Assembly: GCA_028023455.1 (NCBI GenBank) | Contig: JAQFVV010006231.1 | Span: 7,704,036-7,768,035 of the forward strand | Origin: Epiperipatus broadwayi | Taxonomy: Eukaryota; Onychophora; Udeonychophora; Euonychophora; Peripatidae | DNA length: 64,000 bases | Direction: 5' to 3' | Shown here: piece by piece, positions 45,550-58,700 of the stretch | Layout: the number at the start of each line of letters is the position of its first letter | How positions within the stretch are numbered: the stretch's first letter is position 1 | Program-made: the position numbers and the translations under genes | The notes under the pieces: generated by a model | Told to the model about the DNA's origin: nothing | Databases searched by the model: none | What the model saw: the letters and a program-made list of their open reading frames with translations, nothing else

Positions 45550-47066
45550 CTTTTTGTGATATGATGCACTATGGCTTCTCCTTTATCAGATTCAGGAATC
45601 TCGCAGCCACTATGCCCAGATAAATCTGTTAGCTACCTTCCCTTTCCATTCCCCATTGTAAGTTTTTATTATCTAACCTGCTCCAGCTCATTTCCACGAC
45701 ATTATCTTTGCCCACACTTTGATCTTTATCTTTTTCTAAATGCAGCATAAAAACTAAGAACCCACTTTCTGTATAATCACTTTATTTATATTTATTCTCC
45801 TACAATTTCATTATTTGTACCCTTTCTGCTTGTACGCATTTACATTCAATTAACAGATGCCTAATATCTTTCATTCCTTATTTATGTAATTTGCAGACTA
45901 AATCACCCATATTTCTCCATTTATGTGTATATTCCCTTGTTGCTAACGATCCTGTTCAAGCCTTAAACAGTAAAGTACTTTTCTTGCTATTATCGTAAAT
46001 TAACTCACATCCAATATTTTGTTTACTTTTATATATATTTAAACTCTTTTTATTCTCCATACTAATTCTCCATCTCTCTAACTCCCTGTTTTTTACTAAT
46101 GCATTTTATTCTTCTATCTCATTCTTTGTCACTATAGCACTCAACAATCCTCCTAACACAATCATCCCATCTTTTGTATAAATATATTGACAAAATCTTT
46201 ATCCAAATTTTCTGCATACCATACTGTATTTTTCATCCATCTTGTTGCCTGTCCTTTACTCATAACCAATTAAATACTATTTCGAATATTCTCTTATCCA
46301 TAAATTTGCAATCTACCAAACATTTTCATTTTGCCTTTTCTATTTCTTACATAAAAATTTGTCTATCCCATTTCTCCTTGAATTGCCTCCTTTGCCATCC
46401 ACACATCTGCATCTAATGCATGTCTTCCTACTTCTCTCTATACTTTTTCTAAGTAAACTAACACCTCTTTACTAACACATAATATATCATTACCATAAGT
46501 GAACCCTGCTACTACCACTCTTAAACAATTCTTCCAAGCATTTTCTCTAATTATTTAAGATAATTCCCAAATAGTTATACATATTCACCACATTTAACTT
46601 TATATCGCCCATTAAAAATTTATTTCTCTTCTCTTTCCCCAGCATTTATCATCATTACTTTTGATTTTTCTTCACTAAATTTAATCCCCCATTTTTTTAC
46701 TTACTCTTGTGCACATCTTCAGCATATCTTCCCTATTTTCTGCACATAAGAAGATATCATCAGCAAATAAAAGACCCAATAATATATACACTCCCTTGCC
46801 ATCTATTAATGGTATCTCTACCCCTCTTCCTAGTCTTTCTATTGCTCTCTCTATTTCTCTCAAATATACAAAAACAAAATAGGTGACATAAGGTATCCTT
46901 ACCTTATTCCCATTTGTAATTATTTTTATACAATCTCTTAATAAGTTCCACTAAAGCTCCATTCGTTCCTAATTTACTAAACTTACCCATAATCTATTTC
47001 TATTTACACTATCATAAATCTCTATATCTATAAAGACCATATATAACTATCTACTCATATCTATAT
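45550..47066 (-). pseudogene. Second LINE family, RT C-terminal half
   Basis: Minus strand: MSR*LYMVFIDIEIYDSVNR near 47055-47000 (motif A), NGNKVRIPYVTY (~46890), then ADDIFLCAENREDMLKMC (motif C, ~46765-46710) and RDLFLGKEKRNKFLMGDIKL-like text around 46640-46600. The far end contains a zinc-knuckle type segment GMKDIRHLLIEC near 45870-45835. It is distinct from RTE and from the 7.7-13.6 kb LINE. The frame is broken repeatedly. The copy continues at 49765-51450 after an insertion. Confidence 0.7.
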
Positions 47067-49764
47067 TGTAACGGTCAGAATCGTCTATCTCGCTAACACA
47101 CTGCATAATTCAAACCCCAGACACTAAACTGAACATTCTAGGAGGGGTTGCCTTCTAGATATACTAAGTTCGAATCTAAAGTCCAAATTTCACAGCGCCA
47201 CCTACGTGATAACGCATCTGATGCTACAACTAGTATAACCTTTTACCGGTGCCTGGTGGTCAGGGAGAAACAAAAGACTCTATACTAAGATAAGTTTGGG
47301 TGGCTAATTAACGTCTATGGATTTATAAAAGAAATGCAGAAAATATATATATATAGACCGAGACAGTGATAGGAATCAAATAAAATAAGAGATAAAATTT
47401 AGTTTTAAATAATTTCACACAATTTATTTATATAAATATATAAAACGCCACTGTCTGCTTATATGAGACAGGGACGCGTATTAAATAATTGTTGGCATTT
47501 ATATTTCAGTAATGACAAAAAGGTTTTAAAACAGAGTGATATATTCTATTCCTCGGGCTAATAGCGTTACGATAATGTGCTTGACAAGATAGGAACATGT
47601 GCGAGGTGCTTTGAGTAAATAGACAAGTTTAAGACAATATTTGAAATTAAATGTTCTAAAATATTTATTGATTTCGAGAATAGTAACGGACTAAAGCTTA
47701 CTAAGCAAACGTGGGAATGGGATCAAAGCATTTATTTGAGAATAATAATAGATTTGTATTGGGAGGTCAGTATTGCTGATAGTGAATTTATAAAGTTGGA
47801 GGGTGTGACTCGTTTAAGTCACGGATGCTTTGTAAAATAAATATAAAATGAAACAATATTGAAGATCCGGAATAATTACGGAGGGCATCTCGCCGCTAAC
47901 CCGTAGGAAAGTATTTTGACGAACAGCCGAAACTTAGCGACTGTGTGACGATTGCGTTTAATTCCCAGGGGTGTCATTGGTGAACACCCTCTGCCTGGAA
48001 ACTTGCAATAAGCGAAAAGAACGGACTTTGCCGTGTAAAGAATCCTTGGAAAAATAAAACAAAGCGGTCTCAACAACCAATTCATGTACCAGCAATACGA
48101 GACTAGTGTATATAAAAACATACTAAATGGGTTTTACTTGGATTAAGAGAAATGCCCAATCAAATTCCCCGAAATTCATTTAAGAGGGTCCGCACATTCT
48201 CGACGTCAATGATGAACTTTATAATGAAAGTAGAACACGGTAATTAAAATAGGAAAATGCATGCTTGCGGGTTTGAAAAGTAAGTATAGATTTATATACG
48301 CAATCATGCATTTGGGGACACATTTAAATCATTGACTTCGCACATACTCTTATATTAGATTAAAATCAATAGCATGTAGATTTTAAACTATGTGATTATG
48401 TTACATTAAAGAAAAGAATCGCCCTCGAACGAGTGATTTGCAAGACAATAAAATTGGAAAATTATAAATTTAAAATATGCCTTAATAGCGGCGTCTTATT
48501 TTCAATAGAGGGAATAGTTCACTCGGTCAAAGACGATTCTGACACATTATCATAATAAAATAAAAGAAAGCTTTATAAATAGAAAATATTAACCCAAGGA
48601 TAGAGAGCAAAATGTTGAGCATATTTAAACACACAAAATAAATACACAATGAAGTTGTGAAATATAAGAAAACAATGTTAAATAGCTATAGCATGTTAGT
48701 TAGGAATCACAAGAGCTCTTGGGTTAATTTAGGTTACCTCTGGAGAAGCATTTGCAGGTAGATGTTCGGCAGGTTTTATAATTCAGCAGCAAAATCTGGA
48801 ATGTTCATATTTTGGCAGCGGCAGCAGCAGTTCCGGGATCCGTGTGATAATTTCTGATGGTATGGAGCAGCGGCTGGCTATTCCGAGGGGACATAGCCAT
48901 CTTAAACGCCTCTACTCGGACATGTCAAGGTTAGCAAATTATTAGAATTTTAGAACAACTCAGAATTCTTTAGAAGCTTAGATTAACTCAGAAACCTCTA
49001 GACAACTCAGAATTCTTTTTAAAAGCTTAGAATGGAGAACAAAAGAAAAACATCCTTTTTATAGTAAAATTTAACAATAGATTTGTCCTGGAGCGTACAA
49101 AATTATTGGACTTATCTGCTGTAATTAAATCTATCCGAATGTCTAAAGGAATTCAACATTAATTAATTTCTTTTGTTAACTTCCCCGTCGACATTCGAAT
49201 TACAAACTAGATTTAATTAAAATTACTGCTACTAATTAAAGAAAACTTAAGTGGACAGCTGCTGTTTTTAGATAAACTTATATAATTAAACTATTGTCCC
49301 TCATTTATTTTAACAGAAATATTTGGGATGATTTTTATTAAATAAAACGAAAATTATTTTATTTTAAATTGTAATATTTGAATCTATCTACTAAACGAAT
49401 ATTTACTAAATGAATTTTATTTTAAATCAAAATATATTACGACGGTAATATATTTGTAAATAGATCCAAACAAAATAACTAACAATTTATAATTTTGATA
49501 TGTTTTAAAATGGATATCATAGTGTGTGCGCAATTACGACTTATATAACTTACTTTTTAATAAATGTAAATTATGTGAACAAATACATAATTCATAATAT
49601 TTTATTTTATTTGGGAATAAGTTATATATATAATACGAGCATTGTGCTCGTGGTTTAAAATTAGGCGGGATTTTCGGTATATAAGTGTATTGCAGACACA
49701 CTACGATAGATTGGGGTTCAAACTAAGGTATGAGGGTAGGAAGTAGGTGAGAAAAGGTGAAACG
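47067..49764. mobile_element. ~2.7-kb insertion of unknown class within the LINE
   Basis: It interrupts the LINE between the ...LFVVTQHIETV segment (right) and the MSR*LYMVFIDIE segment (left). The block is GC-richer than its flanks and has no long ORF. It starts TGTAACGG, the same first eight bases as the Gypsy LTR at 4110. GTCAGAATCGTCT at 47074-47086 recurs in inverse at 48531-48543, followed by ACA, so 47067-48546 could be a solo LTR (TGT...ACA, 1480 bp). The part after 48546 is not LINE either, so at least one further insertion or a longer LTR is needed. A TATA-like GGTATATAAG lies at 49675. The target duplication was not found. Confidence 0.5.
48948..49036 (+). repeat. Short imperfect tandem repeat (AACTCAGAATTCTTTAGAAGCTTAGA type)
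   Basis: Three partial copies of ACTCAGAATTCTTTAGAAGC with small changes lie near 48957, 48986 and 49006. The array belongs to the unknown insertion. Confidence 0.55.
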
Positions 49765-51450
49765 AAGATCTGCAAAGCAGACCTTACTGTTTCAATATGT
49801 TGTGTGACTACAAATAAACTATCTCCTGTATGCCTATTTAATCCAAAACCTCCTTGCATTTCTCACACTATATTATTTTCTTCCATCCATCTTGGCACCC
49901 TTCTAGCCATCAAATATGCAAAAACATTATATAACACTACCATTATTGATCTATAATTGTTTAACTTTTTATGATTCTTATTCTTTCTTTTAAATAATAG
50001 CCTTACTCTTGTATTATTTCAGCTATCTGAAAACTCTCTTCTGTGCCATCTTATTCTAATTTTGCTCTATTTACCAAATTCATCACCATTTCTGCTGCCC
50101 ATTCATCTAAATCTCTTGCCTTTCCACTTTTCAGTTTTTTCCCTGCCTCATTTAATTGATTTTCTGTAAACTTAATATTTCCATTACTATATGCTTTTAT
50201 GTTTGTTATCACTCTGTCCTTCACATCTAACATCATTTTTATATCCATTACATACTTATTTAAAATTGTCTCTAATTCTTCTCTAGAGCTACACTTCTCT
50301 CTCCCATACATTTTTTGTTTTAATATATTTGCAAAATTTTTTTTACTCCCCTCTCTTCCACTTTTATTAATATCCTCCAATAAATATTATGTACAGAGAG
50401 GAATGACATCAAGAAAAAAATCAAGGAAACTTGTTTTATTACCAGCTATACCAATTCTATAAACAGGAAAGACACTTGCTTTGCCATTTCCAAAAAATGG
50501 ATAATATAAAAAATAGTTTTGCATATATTTGCATATAATAATGTTGTTAATATACAGACTATGATTATGGAATAATGAAACTCTGAAAGCGCTCAGCCTA
50601 AATAAATTGTTATATGGGATAGTTTCACCTTTAACCCATTAATGCATTATTAATAATTTACTATTTATTTTCATTCTCTCTCTACATTTATCTATTTTAG
50701 TCAACATCTTTTTTTATATAGTTGTCCCATTTAATATTAACATTTTTTTCACTTTTTGTTTTTAATAGCACATTTATATTCTCTGCTAGCTTGCCCCCCT
50801 CTTTTTTACATTTTTACTAATTCTTATCTTATTTCTTTTATTTTTCTATTATTCGCATCTTAAACCCTATTTGCCACTTTTTCTGTTTCATCATACCAAT
50901 TTTATATTCACCCTCAACAAAAGCTCTTCCATGATTTCTTCTACTTTTATTTAATATTCTTCTAACTTATTCTTATCATTTTATTCTCCAGCTACATCTT
51001 TCAGTATCCTTTCTACTTTCATAATTATTTTCCATCACATTATTAATCATTTCTATTAAAAAGAATTATGATCACTATTACAGTCTCTCTATTATCAAAC
51101 ACTTGAATTTTTTGTGTATTTTCTAATTCCCTGTTTCTCTACTAATACACAATCTATTGTGAGAAATATATTATTTCTAGATCATGCATATTTCCTCTCA
51201 TATATGCTACTGTTTCACTTCATTATAGTTTGAATATCTCCAGTGGCCATATACACTATAGCCACCATCCATTCTTGTCTTCCTAACCTTATCTCAAACC
51301 ACAAATGTTCTTGACACTTCACACTATTTAAATATTTTTTTGACATAACTCCTATACCACCACCTCTTTTTTATTTTCTATTTATACTCTGCTATACTAA
51401 GTCTTCCAGTGTGATTCTATAATGAAATAGATGTCAAGTCTTAAAAGTAG
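49765..51450 (-). pseudogene. Second LINE family, endonuclease and RT N-terminal half
   Basis: Minus strand from ~51380: GGGIGVMSKKYL ... HLWFEIRLGRQEWMVAIVYM (endonuclease, ~51350-51250), CVLVEKQGIRKYTKN near 51140, then NKSGREGSKKNFANILKQKM (~50365) and FTENQLNEAGKKLKSGKARD (~50170-50120; the conserved KLKxGKAxGxDxIxxE(M/L)). After that come NYRSIMVVLYNVFAYLMARR-like text (~49945-49890) and LFVVTQHIETV (~49810). The pattern agrees with non-LTR elements in which RT follows APE endonuclease. Sequence 50400-50640 has no clear coding match. Confidence 0.7.
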
Positions 51451-51879
51451 TATAGGGTTTAAAGGCATAAGTTTACTTATTAATAAAAATAGTAGATTAT
51501 GAATTAAAACAGCAAAGAAAATATAGTGATTTGATGATTGTAATCATTTCAGTTTTTTGGGTTTTTTTTTTTTGCTATATTGTCACATAAATCTTACAAA
51601 GTCAGAGAATGATACTTTTTAGATGATCATGATGATATTTTGAAGAAATGGAAGTTATATTTTGATCAACTTTTGAATAATGCTGTCAATTTTATCAACT
51701 TATTTAGATTTGGATAGAAGTGTATCTTGATGAGATTGAAACAATTTTTTTTTCCTTTTAATGAACGTATATGAATTCATAAAATTATACAACTTGATAT
51801 TAAGGCTCTTATATTTTTCCAATTTATAAAAATAAAGGGAATAGAAAAAAATTGCAACAATTATCTTAGAATATCATTT

Positions 51880-52720
51880 TATTAAATAGGTTGTTTCCTG
51901 TCACATATGAATTGTTTTGAAAGATTGTGTGGTGTTAGTAAAACAACAAATGCTATAGATATAGCTTTTGTTGTTAGATCTGAATGAAAATATGATTTAT
52001 ATATTACTTTTATTAATTTGGTCAAGTCACTTGACTCATTCAATCAAAAAGATTTATGGCATTATTTGAAATTAATTAATTAATTTATGGAAGATGCATT
52101 TGCAATGTAAACTGCTGCTAAGCAGATATATGTAATATAGGCTTAATAGCAAACTTTTCATATTTGAGCCTATTAAAAGCAAAAATAAGAATAGCCTTTT
52201 GGATTCTAGATTTATAATATGCTAATGATTTTTCTATTTTTGATAATTCTAAAAATAATTTGCAGAATGTGTTAAGTGCAATATATAAATAATTTGGTTT
52301 AGGAATTATTATACAAAAAAAAAAAAACTTTTGGTATAGATGGTTGTAAACTTTAAAATATGGATAAAGTTTAATTTTCTTGATAAGTTTTTAGTTGAGA
52401 AGGAAAACTTGATTATTTAGATTTTAATTCAATATCTTCTGCTGTATTTAACAAGTTGTTTCAATGAAATTGTTTCTCTTTTCAAGTTATTATTTTGCCA
52501 AATTTATTGTAAGGAAGTGAAAAGTTGACTTTCTAGTGATCTAATATTAAGACACTAAAAAAGTTTAATTTAAAGATATTCTTTAATATTCTGAAAATAC
52601 TTTAGCTATGAAGCTTAGACTATATAAAATAAATCAATAATTGTCTGCCTCTGTATAAAATTCTATGAAAGTCCTTTTTACTATGATAATTATTACATAT
52701 TAAGGAAGAAGGGTGTGTAG
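51880..52720 (+). pseudogene. Old LINE RT fossil
   Basis: With frameshifts, the plus strand reads LYITFIDLVKSLDSFNQKDL near 51998-52060 (motif A; usual form LYxAFxDLxKAFDxVNRExLW), then YADDFSIFDNSKNNLQNVL near 52210-52270 (motif C), then YKYFGLGI and VIILPNLL*GSEKL near 52485-52520. It is the same RT type as the fossil at 16.5-17.2 kb. Confidence 0.6.
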
Positions 52721-55700
52721 TTTGATCTAAGGAAGAAGAGCATGTAGTTTGAAGGCCTGAAGACTTAATACTAAACACAGAAACTTGTTTTTGAGCATTT
52801 TTTTTTTGCCCTTGTTTAATCCTGTCTTTATGAGCATAGGAAAAAGACTTAGAAAATATACTGTTGTCCAGTTCTTTGTGCTATTACTAAAAAAATTCCA
52901 AGAGAAGATATATAATAAGATTGGAGAGTATTTAGATTAGATTTTATCTGCTTATGACCTTCAAGTTTTGTAATTTCAAGTCATTCTTACTTTAACTTGG
53001 TTCTGAAATTAACAATAAAGTTTTAATAAGTTTTAAATTTAGAAAGACTTAGAACTTATTAAAACCTTGGGTTATTAGAACTTATTCTGAAAATATGTTT
53101 TTGTTGATTTTGTTTCAAATATATATTTTTATTGGAGTGGGTTAAATGAAATATAATAGTTTTCCTACAAAAAATATTTTATGATGAATTTGAGCATGAT
53201 TTTTATGAGAGGATAGACCCATATATTATAAATTTATATCTAAGGTGTTATCAATTTTTAAATATTTTATTTTTATCTTCCTCAGGAGTGTCTTGTTATT
53301 TTAACAGTAAAGAATCTTCATGATAACTTATTATCAAAATAATTATTTGAAAGTGTTATTAAGGCATTTTGAGCTTTTGCAGTTTCCAATTGGCAAAGAA
53401 TGAAACTTTTAGGGCAGAAAAATATTCAGCAGAAGAATTTAAAGGATTATATCTCAAGATATATAAATAAACTAAAGCACCACTCTGTGTTCATGTAGCA
53501 ATATTTGTGATTCATGGATTATTTTATATAGGCATCACAAAATTATCTTTTAACTTTTTTATTTAAAACTTTTTTTCAGTTGCAACTAAACAGCATCATT
53601 AGTAATCCACTCATACATATGTACGACTATTTCAACTCCAAGATAGTATACTAAAAAACAAATTCTACAATGAATACATTCATATATAAACATTCTGATT
53701 CTTTCTATTTATTTGATATTTGATGATGCTGTCTTTTAACTTCTGCAGAAAACTTTTTTATTTCAGCATCTTGTCTAACTGTAGTTCTTTAGTATATTCG
53801 CCCCCCCCCCCATATCTTTTTAATGAAAGCAATCACAATTGCACTTCTTTAAAATGTCTCTGAGATAATTTTTGTATAAATAAATTGGATCTGTCTTTCT
53901 CTCCCTTGAAAACCATGCTCGAATTAAGATTAAAGTACTCTTTTTGGTAGTATTTTATTGATCATTTGTTTTATATATTTAATCCAACCAAGGTGTGATT
54001 TTGCAAGAGTGGACTGTATAGCATCATATTCTTCATGTTCTTGATTGGATTTTATGTTGATATATTTTTAAAATTTTATAAGGATTGCTAAAAATAAATT
54101 TTGTAATGCCTTTAAGTTACTTTAATATCCAAGGCTAATTTTAACACTATAAATAGATAAAACAACAATTCTATAGCTAATGTAGTTGCAATAATTATTT
54201 CACTATAATGAATATCCTGTCTTTTAATTTGTTAAGCACATAAGAGCTAGTGCTACATGTCAACATCTAAATCCATTTTTCTACTTAAAAAGTTACCAAT
54301 TCTCAAGTTGGTAATCATTCAAGGTAAAAGTTGCTGGATATTTTTTCCCCATAAAATACATAAAATATGTCATTATTTGTGCATGGTACTATAAAAAATA
54401 AATATATGGTTATATAAAAATTGTATCTATTACTAATCACTTGAATACTATGATTAAAAAATAACTATTGCCCATTGTAATTTATCATTGTTTGCCAGTA
54501 TCTTTGTGCATTTTCTAGATGCTCAATTTTAAATCTGCAATATAAATTCTAATGAACTGTTTACATATGATTATGATACATATGAATTCAAAAAAGAAAT
54601 ATGCTATAATATTTGGCATTATAAATTCTAATGAGTTGTTTGCATATGATTGTGACACATATCATTTCAAAAAAGAAATATGCTGTAATATTTGGCATAT
54701 AGTTATTAATGTTCAAATGCACAAATTTTAATTACTGGTGGGAAAAGCAGTTTCTGATCTATCTTATTGTAAAATATATCAAGGTCAAGGTTTCACATAT
54801 AATGGTTTATTCTATTAAGTTCATATATTATACTACTATTGTAGTCAAAATATTCACTTTCAGATCATTTGTTTTTGCTCTAGTCTCTAACTCTTGAGTT
54901 CTAATTTTTTTATTCTTTTTTTACTTCAGTTTTCTTCTTCAAAGTCTGTATTTTTTTCTTCTTCAAGACTGTATTTGGTTGAGATAAGGAAATTTAATTA
55001 TTGAAGGTCATCTCTTCTTCAAAATATGTGACATTTTAAATTCTCAAGAGCAACATGATGGAGCTTATAGAACTTATCATAATTTATTTACTTTAGAACT
55101 GAAGTGCAATGTATTTAATTCCAAATTTAAAAAGAAAACAATGGTTGGTGGAATAACAATATATTACTACCAACAGCTTGGAAACATTCTTTCATAATTC
55201 GATTTTAGTTGTGCAACTTAAACTAAAAAACATAAGTCTAACTCAACTTCTATGTAAAATTCTTCAAGAGTTCTTTATAATATATCTTTTATTAATGTTT
55301 AATTTTTTCTGATTTATGCAGGAACAACATGTAGTTTGACAATTCCAAAGGTTTAGTAGTAATCTAGCAAACAGCTAATCTGAAAATTTGTTTCCAATTT
55401 GTTTAATTTGCTTTTAGAAGCTTAATATGGAATAACTGCTATTTCAGTGGAAGTTGACCAACTTTTTATTTACTAAATCTGTTGCTAACTGCCAAAAATT
55501 TTTTAAAAGAAGTCTTTGAAATTCAACTGATGATTTTTCATAAATATCAGTCTTCAAACATGTTTATTTCTATTTTTGATTTTAAAAAATCTTCTATAAT
55601 TATTAAATACACAACAATATAATTTTAATAAGTTCTAAGAAAATTTTTTTTTTTTTGATTTAAAATACTTTTTAACAAGAAGATATCATTGCTTTTATTT

Positions 55701-58700
55701 TATCTGATGACTTTTAAGTCCTATGATGGTACCCCGTTTAGATCTGAATCAATTCTTGCAACTGATTCTATAACATACAACTTCTTGTGAGATTTTCATT
55801 CTATAGTATTTAAGTTACCATATGATTTACATAAAACATTAAAGAAAATTCTCAATAGTATCTGTTTTATGCTTTAAACTGGGAAAAAAAAATCAAGTTT
55901 TGAAAACCTAAAATTGAAAGAAAAAATGGAGATCAAATACTCAATATTTGAAGAGAAAAATAAACTTTCTGAAATTAAAATATATATATATGACAAAAGT
56001 CACCTACTTTTAAATTCTAAATAAAAAAATTCGAGAATAGTTTTTAATTAATTATAATTTAAAAGAAACTTCACTTTGGATAGAATAAAATGTAATGCTT
56101 AGTTTGATGTACATTGCACAATTAAAAACGCCTGAAAACTTAATGAATTTTAGCAGTTAAAATTCTTTATCTCAGCCCACATAGTTTTGAAGAAGGAACT
56201 GGAATAGAAAGGTCATGAAGATTAGAACCCAAGAATTAGAAATGCAGAACAAAAGCAAATGATCTGCAAGTGAGTATTTTGGCTAGATTAGTAACACAAA
56301 ATATGAAACAGTTTTTTCAAACAGCATGGAATTCAACATCAAAAACTCAATGAATAGTAATATATTCAAATTCACCATGCAATATTTTAATTCAGAATGA
56401 AATTAAGTTAATAGTAAAGCAGGAAAATTAAGCCCTATTATAAACCTTACTATATTTTTTTGATGATATAACATCTGGGAATATAAATATTTAATGAACT
56501 TATTCCATTCAATGTATGCAGAATAATTTTATTATTGTATTTATATCTTCATATCTTTCATGATGCTAATTGTATAGATATCACTATTTTCAGAACTTAT
56601 TTGCCATTTTTAGTTTAATACTTATATAGAAATCAAAATTTAAAATATATTTGATTCCAGACTATTATTTATTGTACAATTTTAGACTCAACTATTAGAT
56701 AATTCTGATTGGTAAGTGGGATGTACCATATGTCATTCATGCTTTTTTCTGTTCTGTTTATATAATTCATTTCAAGATATTTCTGGATTAAAAAATTTCA
56801 TAGTTTATTTGAATATATTGCTATGTATTCATTGAATTTCTGACTTTAGGTTCCAGGATATCTAAAAAGACTAATTCAAGGAGAAATATGTATTGTGTCA
56901 GAATGATGGTTTAATAATCTTTGAGCATCATTAACTTTTAATTATAAAAAGAAGTTTCTATCTGAATATTTTTTCTCAGTATCCATTGTTACTCATTTTT
57001 TCATCTCAATCTTTAACATGTCTATATGAAATCTTAAAATAGATATATTTTTATTTTCTGATTAGTCTTTTATTTTTTTAGATGCTCTACTTAAATCTTC
57101 ACCTGAAATACTTAACAAATTCAATATTTTTTGTAGATCACATATGAAATATCTGTCCAAGTCATCATTACAATCAATTGCTCAATTAAATAGCTGATAC
57201 CTGAAGAAACTTCTATCATTAAAATTTTCAAATAGATTTCTTATTAAAAACTAAAACTTTAATAAAATTTGATTCTTATTTAAAAACTTATGATGAGATT
57301 TTAATAAAATTAATCCCATCGATCACAGTTATTACTTTATGTGTATTAAACTAAAAAAATATGTCCATCAAACAGGTAGGGCTCAGTATTCATACTATTA
57401 CCATATTTTTTAAAGCAACTTTTGTTTAAAAAGATTTTATTTTTCTGTATATTAATTAATTTAATAATTTTTCATTCCTAGCAAGATATATAAACAATTG
57501 TATACTAATAATTTTTATTAGTCATTCATTAGACTAGAGATTATATCTTTGATCATATGTTTATGATTACATTCCTCCATAAGGTGTTAAAAGTGGATAG
57601 AAACCATTCCCTACCTTGCATGAGAGTGATGTAGTGAAAATTTCACTATAGAAATACTATTCATTAAGTACATAAACAATTGTCTTATATAATTGATATT
57701 CTAAAAAATTTTTATAATATATCCATTACTAATCATTTCTCTCAGGAGAGATAAATCTTTTTTCTCTATTTGTTTGCAAGAGATAGTTTAATGTATAACT
57801 TAGGTAGTATACTGAAAACATACAAATTTTTAAACATTTTTTTTTATTTTAAAAAAGGGCTTCACAAAGATAGCACTCTTAACCATTTGACATAGGCATA
57901 GTGTTGTTCCTCACTGCCCTGAGAGCATATTGCTGATTGGTCCCATGATAATCCCAATTTTTGAATGACATTTTTCATACCCTATTGGTTAGTTGGTAAA
58001 TTGTTTGCAAACTTGTCACTTTTATTTTTTATTTTTTTATAGTTTTCAGAATCTTCTGCATTAATAATAGTTTGATACTGTATAATGATGAATACCTGTA
58101 GGAAATTTTAATAATTTAAATTTTTTTATTTCATAATAAGTTCATTTTTCTAATATTTATTATTTTTTGTATTAAATACATGAAAGGAACTTTCACTTTT
58201 ATATGGATTTACAGTGACCATCATTTTTATATCACAAGGAGATATTATGAAATCTTTTCTATGGGCTGATATCTTTCCATATATACTTACTATCTTTAAG
58301 CAGTAAGGACATGTAATCATCATTTACTTCTATATCAATCAATCAAAGTAACAGTATTGAAATATAATTCACTATCAAGTCTAACATTCTACAATTTAAA
58401 ATTTTTGGATATATGTATTACTAGATGTCAGGGACAGTTTTATTGAATGAGAAATGTACTTTCTCTCTGTCCATCTATGCAAGTATTGAAAAATGAAAAG
58501 TAGATAGTAATTTTTCTAGGTTCTTATGACCAGTTTCTAATTGACAAGAAGTGTCTTCTATCAGAAAATTATTGCTTCTCTCTTCTATGGAATTATTACT
58601 TTTGGTATAGATAAGGTCTTCCTATCTGGCATCTTACATATACATTTAGTGAAATATTCACTCTAATTAATGATTCAACTCACATATGTTTCAGCATATT

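Noticed and set aside
47876-48121. 81-codon minus ORF in the 2.7-kb insertion
   Set aside because: No recognisable motif, and similar length is expected in a GC-richer LTR-like block.
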